DNA of 64,000 bases from Capniomyces stellatus (Eukaryota; Kickxellomycota; Harpellomycetes; Harpellales; Legeriomycetaceae), in the NCBI GenBank assembly GCA_001661515.1, contig LUVW01000028.1, positions 100,994 to 164,993 of the forward strand, read 5' to 3'. The first letter of the stretch is position 1. Every line of letters starts with the position of its first letter. Under the pieces are notes generated by a model, which was given only the letters and a program-made list of their open reading frames with translations, made no database searches and was not told the origin of the DNA. The translations under genes and the position numbers were made by a program. Shown here piece after piece: positions 1-13,660 of this stretch.

Positions 1-928
1 AAACAATAATGCAAACAACAGTTATAGCAACAGTAATAGCAATAGCAACAGTAATAGCGACAGTGATGATGAGTTTAATGATTCGGTTTTCCCAACGACC
101 AAATCAACAAAGCCAAGAACCACAAAGGCTGCCGCAAAACCTCAACCAGCCACCACCAAGGCAGGCACAAGACCAAAGGCAGGAAATACCAAGACCACAT
201 CGCGTGGAAACTCAAAGAGGACAAAGAACGGTGAGGTTGAGTCTGACTCCCAAAACGATTCCGAGCTGAGTGGAGACAATGGACGCAGCTACAAGCACAG
301 GGGCGGTGCTTTGATTAAGAGCGAAGCTTCAACCAAAAAGGTAAAAATCGAAGGCGGAGTGTCAAGGCCTACAAGAAACTCAAGAACCAAACCCAACCCA
401 GCACACATTGAGATAGACAGCAGCGACGATGGCGGCAGTAGAAATAGGAAGGGTAAAGGGCCAATTAAAAGCAAGACTGAGACCACAAATTCAGCTCGTG
501 GCCATGACGAATCCGATTTGGGGTCAAGTCACGTGGACGATTCTGACCTTGAAGAGTTCAATGTTCATAGTATTGACGAGGATAGCGAGTATGAAAACAG
601 CAGCCGTGCCACCCAAAAAAGAGTTTCATCACCAAGAAAAAAGTCTGGTCAAAGCAATTCTGGAAATCTAAGCTTGAACAAGGAACTAACGCAAATCAAT
701 GTTCCTAAACCTGCGACAAAGCGTTCAAGCACAAGATCTGCTGCTGGCTCAAGCAAAACTTCAACTCAGCAAAAATTGACCTTCACGAGGGGTGGCTCTA
801 ACCAGAATAGCAGCAGTCAGCTTGTCAGCTCTCCACGCTCAAATGCCAACGTTTTGGCCCATTCTGATGATAGCGAAGATGAACCTAATTCTTTTGCTGC
901 GTTTAATATTTCCAAGTTTAGAAGGTAG
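1..928 (+). CDS. C-terminal part of a disordered, Ser/Lys-rich nuclear protein (partial)
   Basis: The reading frame is open from base 2 to the TAG at 926-928, so the gene starts before the window. The visible 308 residues are low complexity: an Asn-Ser run, then Lys/Thr/Ala-rich basic stretches, then acidic serine patches (EIDSSDDGG, DDSEDE) and the C-terminal end SFAAFNISKFRR. A segment QQKLTFT near residue 250 of the visible part loosely resembles a PCNA-interacting motif. No folded domain is present. Such alternating basic and acidic-serine tails occur in Mre11 and topoisomerase II, and the last residues recall the Mre11 end, but I cannot assign the family from the tail alone. An AATAAA signal lies about 100 bases after the stop. 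Confidence 0.7.
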   Translation, partial: NNNANNSYSNSNSNSNSNSDSDDEFNDSVFPTTKSTKPRTTKAAAKPQPATTKAGTRPKAGNTKTTSRGNSKRTKNGEVESDSQNDSELSGDNGRSYKHRGGALIKSEASTKKVKIEGGVSRPTRNSRTKPNPAHIEIDSSDDGGSRNRKGKGPIKSKTETTNSARGHDESDLGSSHVDDSDLEEFNVHSIDEDSEYENSSRATQKRVSSPRKKSGQSNSGNLSLNKELTQINVPKPATKRSSTRSAAGSSKTSTQQKLTFTRGGSNQNSSSQLVSSPRSNANVLAHSDDSEDEPNSFAAFNISKFRR

Positions 929-1415
929 ATTTGGTTTTGGTTTCTTTCTTTTTTTCTTTCTTTACCGCCTCAATAGTCTGGTTCCTTTTATATACATAAT
1001 ACTATACATTATGGCTTATTAGTCCTAGAAATAAACTCAAGGTGAATTAACCACATCTATTATGTCTAACACTTTTGTTGTTTACTGACTCCATAATGCC
1101 TGAATATATAAATCACACAAAGGTTCTTAACCCCCCGTTTTTTCTTTTTTCTTTATTTCTTTTATTTTTCAGTAGCCTTTTTTTTTTCTACTTTTAAATC
1201 AAAATTAAAACTGCAACTGATTGATTTAATCGATTTGATTGAAATCTATTCAATCATGATAAAGATCGATTTTTTTTTCTTCTTTTTTTTTCTCCTGCTT
1301 ATTTGTTTTATTTACCCTTTGTTTGAATCATAATTAACGGGGGAGGTACTGATTGATAAGTCTTTATTATCATCACCCTTGATTGCTTTAATTTTCAAAC
1401 CCGAGTACTATAAAC
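929..1415. other. Spacer between two same-direction genes
   Basis: The 487 bases hold T-rich runs and a likely polyadenylation signal AATAAA at 1030-1035 for the upstream gene. The rest is presumably the promoter and 5' leader of the TPR gene at 1416. No open frame with protein-like composition is seen. Confidence 0.6.
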
Positions 1416-3092
1416 ATGAATTCCAAACTGCTGGCAACAAAAGGCTGTTTAATCGCAGGCAGAATCGCCCCCTTCAGCGTTTCTCTCGCCAATTCAGCGG
1501 CTGGTTCTATCTCTTTAAAGATGGCAAATATCAAAAGTATCAACTCCGCCAGTCACCAATCTCGACCATATTCGAAATTACACCAAGAAAACAATACAAA
1601 AAAAATAAACATTACCAAAGTCATGGCCTTTAAGCCCCACGATAATAGCGAAAAGCGAAGGTACTCTTCAAAGGTGGTGAACAATGTCTATGTAATCCAG
1701 AAAAATTCCCCCTTCATGCTGTTTCTGAAGTGTTTGGTTGGGTTTTGCGCAGCTTCGGTGTTTTCAGTAACCGTGTACGCTTATGGATCACATTGGTATA
1801 TAGAAAATTGCATCGAGTCGACTTCTCCTAACCTGGATGATGAAACAAGGAGATTGGTCCGTGCTGCTACTTATAGAAAACTTGTATACTCCGAGCCCAG
1901 GATCAGCAAGGCGTATTTAGAGAGAGCTGTTGAGAACTTGACAAAGCTGGGGAAAATGTCTGAATATGAGCCCGAGTTTTTGGAAATCTTTGTCAAGATG
2001 GCTGACGTGAACATGGCAATTGGCGAATATGAACTGGCAATTGCCGAATTACACAAGGTTCTGGGTCATATAGACAAGGTAGAGGGCACTTTTACAAACC
2101 CCCAAGCTCAAAACAACACTGATTTGCCAACGGATCATCCAATAGTGTACAACACTGACTGGTGTTTTCGCTTTAAAATCAATGTCTATATGATGTTGGG
2201 TAATTGCAAAATGTCGTTGTCCCAGTTTGATGACGCCAGCGCTGCGTTTACCAACGCCTTAAAAATCGCTAAAGACTATGAAGGTTTTATAACAAACACT
2301 GACGCTATACCAAACAGCCAAAGATTGGCCAGCAAGGACGATTTATCTCTTTCCAAAGCGTTGCTAGCTTTGTCGCTTGGCGAGATTTTTACTATAAAGG
2401 ACAAGTCCAAACAGGCCGAAATTCTCTTTAAAAGCGTAGTCAACTCTGTCAACGACCATAACGAGTCATCAGCTGAGCTAAACGCATCACTAGCCAACGA
2501 GTCCAGCAATCAATCTCACCCAAACTCTGCAAATCCCCAAGTTTCGTTTTTAGATAAAATCTCGCAGTGGGCTGCTGGTAAAGTCAAAGAAATGTCCAAC
2601 AGTCCCGTTGTAAACAAATGGGCTTGTTTAGATGCTATTGCTTTGTTTCAACTGTCCCAGCTTTATAAGCGAATGGAAAACGCCGACTTGAGCAAATCCT
2701 TTGCTCGAGCGTCTCTCGAGATTTCATCCAACAGCGAGCCCACCCCTGCTTGTATTGAGTGCTCATTTAGCTCGCTATTGTTTTTAGGAAAGACATTGCA
2801 GGTAAGCTGATACCCCCTCCCCTCCTCCCCTCCTCCCCCCTTTAAACATTGAATTGGTCCTTTATTTAATAATGGAGAAAATCAATCCAATTATAGTAAT
2901 GTGGATATCTGCTAATGTTTTGATTGTACTATTTAATACATAACTGTACTGATGTAGAATGAAGGCGATTACCAAAAATCAATGGAGTATCTGTCCAATG
3001 CTGCAGTCTTGGCTTCCAAGAACAATATTCCCGAGCTCCACCTTGCCATTAGCTCCCTTGAAGATCTGCGAAGATTGATTGAGTCGGAATGA
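1416..3092 (+). CDS. Membrane-anchored TPR protein, probably mitochondrial (Mgr3-like)
   Basis: Two exons, 1416-2801 and 2958-3092; donor GTAAGC, acceptor GTAG, phase 0, 506 residues. The first about 90 residues are basic, Ser-rich and almost free of acidic residues, like a mitochondrial targeting sequence. One hydrophobic segment follows at residues 101-123. After it come amphipathic helix pairs typical of tetratricopeptide repeats (such as MADVNMAIGEYELAIAELHK and MLGNCKMSLSQFDDASAAFT), and the short last exon completes another (EGDYQKSMEYLSNAAVLASK). This layout matches fungal inner-membrane TPR proteins such as Mgr3, an adaptor of the i-AAA protease. That assignment is inference from layout; the TPR fold and single anchor are read directly. 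A Ser/Asn-rich loop interrupts the repeats near residue 360. Confidence 0.75.
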
Positions 3093-5938
3093 TTAAATAT
3101 TTCGAGCAATTTCAATAAAAAATAAAATAAAACCGATTCAATAAAAACGTACATTTAACGAAATCCCAAGCATTTGTCAATATTTACATCATACAATGTT
3201 CAACGTGTACGCTCAAGTACTTGCACCTCCTCCCTCCTCCCTCCTCACCCGATTATAGAACGGACTGTTCCAACTTTTTTTAAATTTTTTTTATTGGTAT
3301 TTGCCGCTCTGATTCTAAAACAACATCGTTATTTTAATACAGGAGTAATAAAAACAAGCCATTTCAATTGCAGTTTTATATTTCAAATCCAATTCTATCC
3401 AGTGTAATTATAATCGCTGTCTACACCCCCCAGTCAATTGTATTAGTTGGGTGTATACTGAGTTGTAACCGGCCTGGTTATCAAACCGCTCATTCCGTCA
3501 TTATCAGACATTTTGTTGCCAGAAGAGTGGGTGAGTGATATGAGGTTATTGCTAGTTTTTTTTTTTGGGAAGAGAGGAAGGGAGGGGGGGGGGTCGGAAA
3601 AAGCGATTTGGTCCAGAGAAAAAGTAACTCGACTTGATTTGAATTTCAAACGTATTCCTAATTGAATAACATCAAAAGTAGCTAATAAATAATAATAAAA
3701 TCCTGATATATATGGTTTTTGCCTAAAGTTTCGTATCAGAATTGGCGGTGACTACCATCGAGGGTTTAGATAATTATAAGAGTAACTGTTATATATTGTT
3801 TAGTTGTAAATCCAACTTTGATTTGTACTGCAAACAATGAACAGGAGTTAAGGATATAAATTAAGTAATTTACTCCAATTTTACCAATAGATTTGTTGAA
3901 GTCAAACTAGTTTAACAAAACTAAATAGATTTTCTTCTAGATTTTCCAAATGATGGGATATGGGGATATGGTAAATGTAAATGTAATTTTGATTTTGTTG
4001 TTGAAATGGTTAGAAAACAGGAAGTTTATTCAAATAGCTTTGATTCAATCTAAATACGTTTTTCACTAGTGTTTTGGAATGTGTTGGTGATATAAACTTG
4101 ATTGTTGTCATTTCATTTTGCAAACAATCAAGATAATTGCCAGCATCGATGTATTGATTTAATTTGATTCGCAAAAACACATTTACTTTGCTGCTAAAGA
4201 CCAAAATATTTACCAAGAATGTATTAAATATTCGGGATTATATCAGGTTTGGGATTAAGTGCACGTGATGTACATAACTCACTTGCTTTTGGCTGTTTTC
4301 GGTAGATGGGCTAGAGATTTGACTATTGAGGGAGGTTTTAGAACCTCAGGCATTTATAGCAACAACAAAAAATAATCAAGTTGAAATATTGATTTTTTAT
4401 TCCTCTAAAAGTATTTTTATTACCAAAGTCAACCAAAAAGTTTGTCAAATCCAAAAAAAAAAAATTAGTTGTGTTTAGATATGTATGTGCATTTTTTTTT
4501 AAAGATACATTTAGCAGGAGCACATCATAATTTCTTCAGTGATAATTATACAATGAGCGGGATAGAATCATAATGGGCCAACTACAATCAGCAATTAGAT
4601 ACGTGTAGCATTTTATTGTATTGTTGATTTATACACAACTAGAGTAAAAACAAACTAAATGCACTCTGTAAAGTGGGGTTCTAGACAATCAGATATTATT
4701 TTAGCAATTTTTATTCTAGTTTGTTAGTAGTTATTTTTTCTATATCTTTTACTATTGCCCCTCCCCCCGCTAGTTAGTGGTAGTGGAGCTTTGTTGGAAT
4801 AGTTGTGGAAAATTGGTTGAATATGATGTTTTCTTTTCTGTTTTTTGTTTTTTGTTTTATCCAGATCGTTAGTCAAGGCAATAAATGTTAAAATGTGTTT
4901 GGTTTGGATTTGGATAGACACAAAGTAAATAAACAAACGGCTATTATTGATTCGTTGCGAGAAATAAAGTTAATTTAGTGAAATTTGGAATTAACTAATG
5001 TAGAACAACAAAGTTATTTAAAGAAATAATTAATTAGTAAATGCTAATTGAAGGTTACTAAATGACTGTAAAAAAATAGAAATTGATGCAATTATTGGAA
5101 AACTTTAATTAATTACGCATTCTTTTGTTTTATTTTTCCGGTTACAAAAACAAAGAATGCAATAGTTAAATCGAATAGTGCCTTTTAAACAGTTCATTCA
5201 AAGTAGCTTGGAGCATTACAGTGATAATACACTTTTATCTAACGTGTAAAAGTAAGGACGTAGAGCTGAGGAGAAAGGGAAAAAAAAGGGGAGTGAACTT
5301 TATCGAAAGAACAGAGCGCCCAAGTGTTAATAACAATAGCAATAGCAACAGCCTCGTACAGTACCTAGTATACGTAAACCAGGGCTAGCAAAGAAATATA
5401 ATAACTTTTTTTTTTTGACAGATACAAATCCTATCAAATATACAACCGGCGGGATATAATAGTTTCAGAAGCCAAGGCAATATTAATGGTGGTCAGATAG
5501 CAAGAGCTGACATTCAAGTATATGCTATTCACCACAAAAGACTGCAAAGAGTGAGAAAAGGAAGCATATTTATAACAATAAGAGTTCAAGTAACAGGTTT
5601 AGGGGTTAAGAAAGGAGGTTAGCAAAAACAAAAGCAGAAGCCAGGCTAGTAGCAATCACAAAGAGGTGAGTATTATTTTCAAATCGACGAAATTCGAAAT
5701 CAAATTTGGAAATAAAGGGTGTTAGTATATCGTTGTTCGTTTAGTAGGCGTTTGAAACAGGCCTATTAGTTTCAGTAATATCAAGTAGATAAAGAAAGGA
5801 CAAGTGTGGTAGTTATATGGTAGTTATAGAATGTAACAATAGTGTGTCAATTAATACATCGTCTAATAGATAGCAAAAACCGAAATTTATAGCCTACTTT
5901 ACGGGATAAAAAAAGGGGCTGACAAATGTAATGAGACA
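3093..5938. other. Long AT-rich intergenic region
   Basis: About 2.8 kb with no convincing gene. It starts with A-rich 3' processing signals (several AATAAA at 3113-3140). A 22-codon frame on the minus strand (3443-3508, beginning MSDNDGMSGL) is too short to trust. The last 600 bases before the RhoGEF start are purine-rich on the plus strand and look like a long 5' leader and promoter. Confidence 0.5.
4262..4267. promoter_or_regulatory. CACGTG palindrome (E-box type)
   Basis: A single CACGTG core lies in an otherwise AT-rich spacer, about 1.7 kb before the RhoGEF start and 1.2 kb after the TPR gene. Basic helix-loop-helix factors such as Cbf1 and Pho4 bind this core in fungi. One copy with no neighbouring gene start is weak evidence for function. 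Confidence 0.2.
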
Positions 5939-8900
5939 ATGAGAGATAGAGATAGTACAGAGCACCCAAGGGTATCAAAAAGGAATAGCCAGCAGCAGAG
6001 AAATGATAGCGGATCTGGCACTATCATCGCTTTTAGTGATGATATGATGACAAAAAGTGAAGACAAAAGTAAAATTTGGAGGGCAGAGGATGTAGTGTTA
6101 TCCAAGTACATGGAGATGGACCAGGACAATAGTTTATCAGGTGGTATTTATGCCAAGAATTTTATGGACACATTCAGCGGTAGTAAGGATAGCCACTATT
6201 ACGTTGGATACGAAGAGAGTATAGGTCCTATATATATAGCTATTGAGACTAGCAACATAGATTCAGAGTATAAAGTATTGGTTCGAAGTATTGGGGTACG
6301 TTGTTTTGTAAAACCGACTGGTGTATATAATATATATGATGATTTAAATATTGCCAAACTGACTAAGCGTAGTAAGATTAGAATAACATATCAAACAAGG
6401 TAAAAGTATGGAGTCAGTATTGAAGGTTTGATAAATGCATATAGGGGTACAGTGTAGTGGATGTTAGAAGGGATGAAATAGCGGCAAAAAACCTGACTAG
6501 AATTTGTGCAAACACAGGTATCAAGGCGCTAAACAGTTTAATAATATTGTGTGGGTTGGACAAGTACCTGGCACAGATACACAGAGAGAAGCTGAGGTAT
6601 CTGATGTGGTATAGTAAGCAAGAAGCCAAAGCTAGTGAGTTTTTCAAAAAAGCGGTGGATGTGGGCAATAGAAGACAGGATGGGGTGCTTGCCAGTGATG
6701 GGCGTGGGGCTGGCGGGTTTGCGGAGAAAGGTGCGAATGGGTCTTATAAAGGCACAGGAGTTGACGAGAGTATCATCCCGAGCGATGACAGCAGCAGGGA
6801 GGCAAGGAGTGAGTTGATTGAGAATGTTATTGATTTTTTAAACCTGGATTTTGCAGGGATAAACACACAGTCTATACTAAGTTCACTGAAGGAGGTCGAT
6901 GATCCGCAGATGCCAATGCTACTTTGCAAAGTTGAACCCAAATTGGTAAGTGTAATATTTGTTGAAATATTGAGCGCGTGGATAGTTGAAAGGGCGGATA
7001 TGATGGTCAAGTAACAAGCGTTGGACGAGTGTTGTAATTAAATGGATAAAACTTTGAAAATAGGTAAAGTCGGACAAAACAATAGATTTGATAGTGTTGG
7101 GGCATGATCCATGCGACCCATTGCAGGATGGAGAGGTTCCAATTTACAAGACGATGCTGGAGGAGTTGGGTAAAGATCTTTTGGGAGAAGCAAGGGGTGA
7201 GCCATGGTTTAGAGGGGAGGAAAGTAGAACGGGGTGTGGAGTAGAGAGGAAAAACGCGGAGCAGAATCAAGAAACAGTAGATATAACTGAAAAGTCAGTT
7301 TCAGAAAAGGGGTCAGAGTTGTCTGGAAATACAAAGGCAGAAGAGATGCACTTTGAGGCTAAGGAAGATTCAAAAGGCGAGGTTGAGGAAGATTCGATTG
7401 TTAGAGTTAAAGAGGAGGTTAGAGCTAAAAAGGAGAGGGTAAACAATAGAGATAATGTGATTGACGAGATAATCGAGTCAGAGAAAAAGTACTTGGAGAA
7501 CCTGAGGTTTCTAGTTCAAAAGTACTTGATCCCGTTAAAAAACAAGTCGTTTGATGGAACAGTGACAGTAATACCAGTTTACGAGACAAAGATAATATTT
7601 GGAAATATAGAGAGTATTTTGAGTATGAACGATAAATTTCTAAAAGATCTTGAGGAAAAATCACAAGCGGTGGCGAGGAGAAATGTGGGAAAAGATAGGA
7701 GTGCAGAAGGAGCAAAATACTTGGAGTTCCAAGTAGGAAAAGTGTGCAAGGAGTACTTTAAAAGGTTTGAGATATACGGGAGATATATAAGCGGATATCT
7801 GCAAGCGGTCGAAAAGTCACGAGAGATGCAGCTGAAACATCCGTATTATATGGAGTTTTTATCAGCAGTTAGAGAATCAAACAAAGAAAAAAAGTTTATA
7901 TTGGAGGATTTGCTGGTGATGCCAGTGCAGCGGATTCCTAGATACACGTTGTTTGTAAACGAGCTAATAAAGTACGCCAAGCAGGGCACACAGGAACACA
8001 CCAGCTTAAAGTGGTGTTTAAAGGAGCTAAACTCGATAGGGTACTTGGAGCGAGACCCGTTCAATAATCCATACAACCACATGATGGCAATCAATTTGAA
8101 GAGCAGCAACTCTAAAAGCCATGGACTGATGGACAAGGAAAAATGTGCAGGCGGAGGCAAGAAAACAAAAGACACTAAATTAGGAGGAACCAAGGGGGAC
8201 GGATTCAACGAGGCGCTGGGGGGAGGCAGGGGAGGCAAGTTTGAAATGGAGATGGAGATGGAGATGGAAAAGTCGCTATCGAAGCCAGTTGCAGAGACGT
8301 TGTCGGAGTTATCATGGTTGCTTTCGGTGATAGAAAACTGTCCACCAAGTCTGATTAGTGCACGCAGAGTTTTGATGGGAATAATAGAGGCAAAGGAGGT
8401 GGAGGTAGCAGGAGTAGAAATGAAGGTGGAGTCAAAGACACGATTAGTAAGGCTGGGAACAGTAACCAAAAGCAATAGGCTAAACGATCGGCAGTGTAAC
8501 AAAAGACTGGACAACCCAGGACTAAACAGCCCATACAAAAGGATGGCAAGCAGCAGTGGACTGTCATTTGACAATAGCATCAAGGCCGAATCATCGACAA
8601 AAGTGCTGAGAAAGGGATCGTTGAACCACATTAGCTCAATGAACGCAGCAGCAGTAAGTAAGGATACAGGAGGAGATATTGTGCTGATTATGTTCTCGGA
8701 TTCGCTGATGGTGGTTGAGCAAATAGCGGGCGCAGATATGTTGGATTTGAGTAGCTTGAAGGAAATGAAGAAGGTGACAAGAGCGGGGAATCTGAAGGCG
8801 GCAGAAACACCGAGCGCAAAGTATAGAGCATGCAGAAAAAGAGCAAAGTTTCTAACATGGGTTTCGCTGGAGAGATTGCAGATTTTTGACAAGGAAAGCA

Positions 8901-11900
8901 ACACGAACCCACTGGGATTTTATTTACACTGTGTCCCCAAACAGGCACTGAAAACGAGACAATGGAGGGAAATTTGTCCTCAAAACAGCCAAAATAAACC
9001 AAACAAGTATGTCGACACCGAAAGTCTTGGACCAAGCCAGAAACGTCACCAGGAATCGGCAGAGTATTTAGCAGGAGAAAATAGGGGGAACAATAGATCA
9101 GATTTATCAGGAGAATCGGATGTGTATTCAAGTATAAACAACAGAACCCGGAATAGAGCAGAACAGCTGCGACGGCTGAATCAGTACAAAAGGTTTGAGG
9201 AGGCATTTGTGCTAGGTAGCGACTTTGATGCTTTAAAAGAGATGAATAGAGGCCAGGAACTAAACAGCTCGCCATTGCTTAGCTCTAACAAGCCAGTCAA
9301 TCGACAGAGCAGCTTTTTCAACTATTCCGTTGGTAGCTCAGACAATGTTTATAAACAAGGAATCGGCTACCAATCAGGACTGGGGCAAAGAAAGTCATCG
9401 CTTGAACTCAATATTTCCGACAATATACAGGATTCGGGAATGAGAGGAAATAGCTTGAATAGCTATGAGGATTATTCGTTTTCTACTTTGAATGTGTACT
9501 ATGGAAAAAAATACTGGTTTCCAAAAAGCCTGCACGAGTATTCTGTATGTAACCCAGATCTAAAAGAAAAGTTTAGGTATTTAGTTCGGGAAATGAAAAG
9601 CCGCAACCAAGATTTGCTGCTGAGTTCAACACCACCAACACCACCAGCATCAATAGCAACAACAAACGCAGCTAAAGAAGGAAAAATGAATAATGTAAAT
9701 AGCAAAGATTCATTCTCCAACTCGGAACTGAATTTAATTAAACCCAACGAAGATAGTCATGGAAGAAACATACCGTGTAGATATGTAACAGTGAATGTAA
9801 AAAACCAGGTATTGACGTTTCGGCTGTGGCGGTGGGAGCAATATGCTAACGCATCAGTAGAAGATGTCGCAGGGTGGCGATCAGGCATGGCATTGGTTGT
9901 AGACGTAAGAGAAAAACGGAATCTGAGCAAGACTAAACGGTCAGATTCAGGAATTCAAGTTGGCCAAAAAGCACGTGATTTGGAACAGGAAGAGGTTTTT
10001 GTGGATTTACCAGAAATATATGTACCCGAGTTTGCAGGGTGGATTGAAATAGTAAAGAAGGCTGAAAGTGGGTCAAAGGCAAACAGTAGAGGAATGGACG
10101 ATGGTGAGGTTGAGGTTGAGGTTGAAAGTGGATTTGGATACGACATCAAGTTTATTATTCCCAACTATAAAACGATAAACAACAGCAACAACCTAAGCAA
10201 GGTTCTTTACAACCAAACAGAATTTGAAAAAAAATTGATTGGAGTAAACTGGTACAAAAAGGCACTGAAAAAGTGGGTTTTCCGTTCAGATAATATAAGG
10301 GGTTCGACAGAGATATTCAAGGCGGCAATAAACATGCACGAATACATGCACAGAACTCATCCAATGAATTATCTGGTGCAATGTAGCTACCAGCTAAGTT
10401 TTTTGACATCAATGTTTAGTGGTATAGAGGCCTTAGCAGTGGGAAATGAAAATTTAAACTTGTTTGCCTTTGGATACTTGAAGGCAGTGATGAGTAGTGT
10501 GAAAGAAAAAGAACAAGAAGAACACGAAGATGAACACGAAGATGAACACGAAGAAGAACAAGGACAAGAAAGAAGAAAAGAAAGAGGAGACTCGAGATTC
10601 AATAGCCCAATCGAGTCGACTGATTGTGATGGTTCAAATCTACAATCACAATTAATTAGCGATTATGTGATTGTAGAGCAGCAGCAGCAGGAAATAGTTG
10701 GCGAGAATAATTCTAGTAAAGAGGGAAAGTATAGAGTTGATGAAGCAAAAAAAGCCTTTTCAGAGTTGAAGAACGAAGGGTGTAAAGCAAACACAAATAC
10801 AAGCGAGATTTTGAAACCAAGTGGTTCCAGCTTGCTGATTCGGGCCAAAAGCTATGTAACAAAGTTTCGCAGAAACAACAGTTTTAAAGGATATTACACA
10901 GAGAACCTAGTTAGAAGAAAAACGACGAATAGAATAGACTTACCAAGCAGTAACACGTTGAGTATGAGTTTATTGACTGATTCTAGCTCAAATAATACAA
11001 GCGAGGATGGTGCGGAAAGTCATCTTGCCTTTGCTAAACTGGAGTCAAAAAGCACAGATTCCAGCCCCGCCATAGTTGAGAGACCAGAAACAAATACAAA
11101 CACCAAGACAAAGATCAAGACAAAAACCAAGTCAAAGACTAGACCAAATACACCTCAAAGTAAGAGTTCAGTGATTGGTATGCAAAACATTGACGGTCAG
11201 GCGCTGAATAAAGGAAGCAATATTCTGTCTTTTGAAAACTGGCTTGATTTTATTTCCGAGTCAACGATTTCTTACCCAGAAAACGTAGAATTGCCTCTGG
11301 TTTGGGTGAGCGGGATTAGTACCATCAACAACGTGTTCAGAGTCAGCGGAAAAAACAACGTGACTTCAGGCTCAACTGTTCTAAACAGCCACGCCCACAT
11401 CTTAAATGTGTTCAATAGACATAAGATCCATGCTTTCAACAGGTCTGACTTGGTTTTGATGTTGGCTAGACCTGAGAGTGGTGCATCCACAGCTCAAGGG
11501 AGTAGCCCCAGTGTTCCTCCAGACCTTAAAAGGCTTATTTCCCACCAAATCCTGTCCTCTAAAATGATTCTGGACAAAGTAACCCACTCTAAACTCTCCA
11601 ACAACGGGATCAACTCATCCGCTTTGCTTGCCCTCGAGTTTGCAAAACTCATCAAGTTCCGTGAAAGTATTCTGAGCCATACCCCAGCCACAAGCCAAAT
11701 CACTCCAAATGCTTTGACCAGAAGAAAGTCGACTGCAATTATCCAATCAAGCATATCCAAAATTCTGTCTTCAGAACTAGCCACCAAAAAGAGCCACCTC
11801 ACAAACGAAGTCGCCAAAAGCTTGATGACAACCAAACAGGCAAGCATGGCGAACTTGGCTACCAGCCACCACTTGGTAACTGTGTCTGCTGAAAAGACTA

Positions 11901-13162
11901 CCGGGAATGCACAGGCCAGCGACAGAGCCCCGATTTCAAGAAACTCGGTTCCCTTAACCAAACCAGTCAAGGTTTCCAGAAACGAAATAAAGTCGTTTAA
12001 CGATCTTGAAGGCTGTGTTGGTTCAACCAACTTTGCTGAGCCAATAAGTTCAGTGCTTTTCCAGGATTCAAACCAATCAGAATCTGACATATCCTCAAGT
12101 GTAAAGGCTGACAAAACCTTGCATGTAGAAAGTGTTATTCCGGCTGGGTACAAAGATCCCAACACCACTTTACCAACCACACCCACTTCGCCTATCGTTC
12201 CTGATATTCCCAGCAAGTCAAAGAGATTTAAAGTCGATTGCAATGTTGAAGATCAGCACAAATCATCCTGCATCAAGCTTGCGGATCCAGAGTTGGAAAA
12301 TACTGCGCACTCGACTGTTGTTTCGGTAAAATCACACCAAACCTTTACTTCATTTGATTCCAACGAGGAGTTTAAACCATGCAGCCCAATGCCAGCCTGC
12401 GAATCACAAAGCACCAGTGAACAGGATTCCGACGAATCACTGAGTACTTTTTTTGACCAAAAGGTTGACCCTGAATCCGCTTCCAACAATACTGCATTTT
12501 CCAGGCCACAGTCTGACTACACAAAATTACCTTTTGTAGCCAAAGTCAGGAATCGCTCCAACTCTACTGGTGTCATTCCCGAGACTGGCAGGAAAACTAA
12601 TTGTTTGGGCTCTGACGACTCGCTAAATACAACTAGCAGGGATAGTGCTTTAGTTGACAGGCTCTACAAAAGCGCCACCACTAGTTCTTGTCTTGAGAAC
12701 ACCAATAGCACCAATAAGAATACTAGAAAGCCCAAAGTCACCAAAAAGACCAGTAACATCAAGAAATTAAGCTTGCAAAGCATTTGCAGCCTCAGCATCA
12801 AAATTACTGATCACGATTTTAACAACATTCTGCTAAACAACTCCCACATTAGCAAAGACAAATCCAGCCTGAACAATGAAAACATCACCGAGTTTGTCAA
12901 AAAAAATACGTTTGACATAACTTTTGCTGATCCAGAACTTGTATCTATTGACTCCAAGTTTTCCTTTAGCTTGAAAAACAGCCCAGGCTTCAAGTTAGGC
13001 TGCAACAGCGACCTATCAACCCCCAATGAGTCCAACAAGGAGTCGGTTGAAAAGGCTAATTTAAACACCATTCTTAATGATATCCAAAAGGAGCTTGAGG
13101 ATATGGATGATATATTATCTACCCTTAAAAGCTATAAGGGGCTGATGGCCGAAACCAACTAG
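5939..13162 (+). CDS. Very large Rho guanine-nucleotide exchange factor, Bud3-like
   Basis: Three exons. Exon 2 runs 6458-6945 and exon 3 runs 7064-13162, phase 0, donor GTAAGT. The exon 1 donor is uncertain: A|GTATTG after 6287 keeps the frame, as does a later site near 6320. The protein is about 2,311 residues. A DH domain lies at roughly residues 407-600, with the helix 'VIDEIIESEKKYLENL' and the signature 'LVMPVQRIPRYTLF'. DH domains catalyse GDP release on Rho GTPases. The segment before it, with GYEESIGPI, recalls the N-terminal domain of fungal Bud3, a septum and bud-site GEF. Beyond the DH domain the protein is mainly disordered, with an acidic EDEHEDEHEEE run and long Ser/Thr/Asn tracts; I cannot confirm a PH domain. 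GEF assignment is firm, Bud3 identity tentative. Confidence 0.8.
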
Positions 13163-13660
13163 CCAATCAACATACCTGCCAACCGGCCAGTCGATCAGCA
13201 CGACAATCACTCAGTCGTATCCAGTCGCTGGAATCCAAAATCGAACCCTATAGAGCTGTCTCTAGCAACAGATGTTTTGTGGCTAATTCAACGATTTTGT
13301 CTGTTTCGTTTTATAGCAATTTTTATCATTTTGTACTATTTTATATTACTCTTTTTTTTATATTTTTACATCTTAATCAAGATTTATATACTCTATTCAT
13401 GTTAGTATCTTGATAGCGATGTTGTATTTCAAATAAAGTAAACGCATTAAAAAAAAATCGATAGAACAAAGAGTGAGGAGGTTGAGTAAAGAATGGAGTG
13501 ATGTGTCGTCTAGATTAAAAATTAATAGCTGTAAAAGCAAAAAATGTTTACAAAACCAAGATAAAATAAATGAATTAATAAAATTAATAAATAAAATAAA
13601 GGTAATAAATAAATAATAAAAAAATAAAGGTAATAAGGGTTAGTACAATAGTCACAAGAG
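13163..13660. other. Convergent intergenic region
   Basis: This region lies between two genes that end towards each other. AATAAA at 13432-13437 fits polyadenylation of the RhoGEF. The A-rich 13550-13640 stretch holds repeated AATAAATAAA-like words usable as 3' signals by the opposing channel gene (read as TTTATT on the other strand). No gene is seen. Confidence 0.55.

Noticed and set aside
7846..8904. 352-codon minus-strand frame
   Set aside because: It is antisense to the RhoGEF coding exon; its Ser/Leu/Pro composition reflects the purine-rich codons on the other strand.
11494..12243. 249-codon minus-strand frame opposite the RhoGEF
   Set aside because: Shadow of the sense exon; no domain, and the sense frame runs uninterrupted through it.
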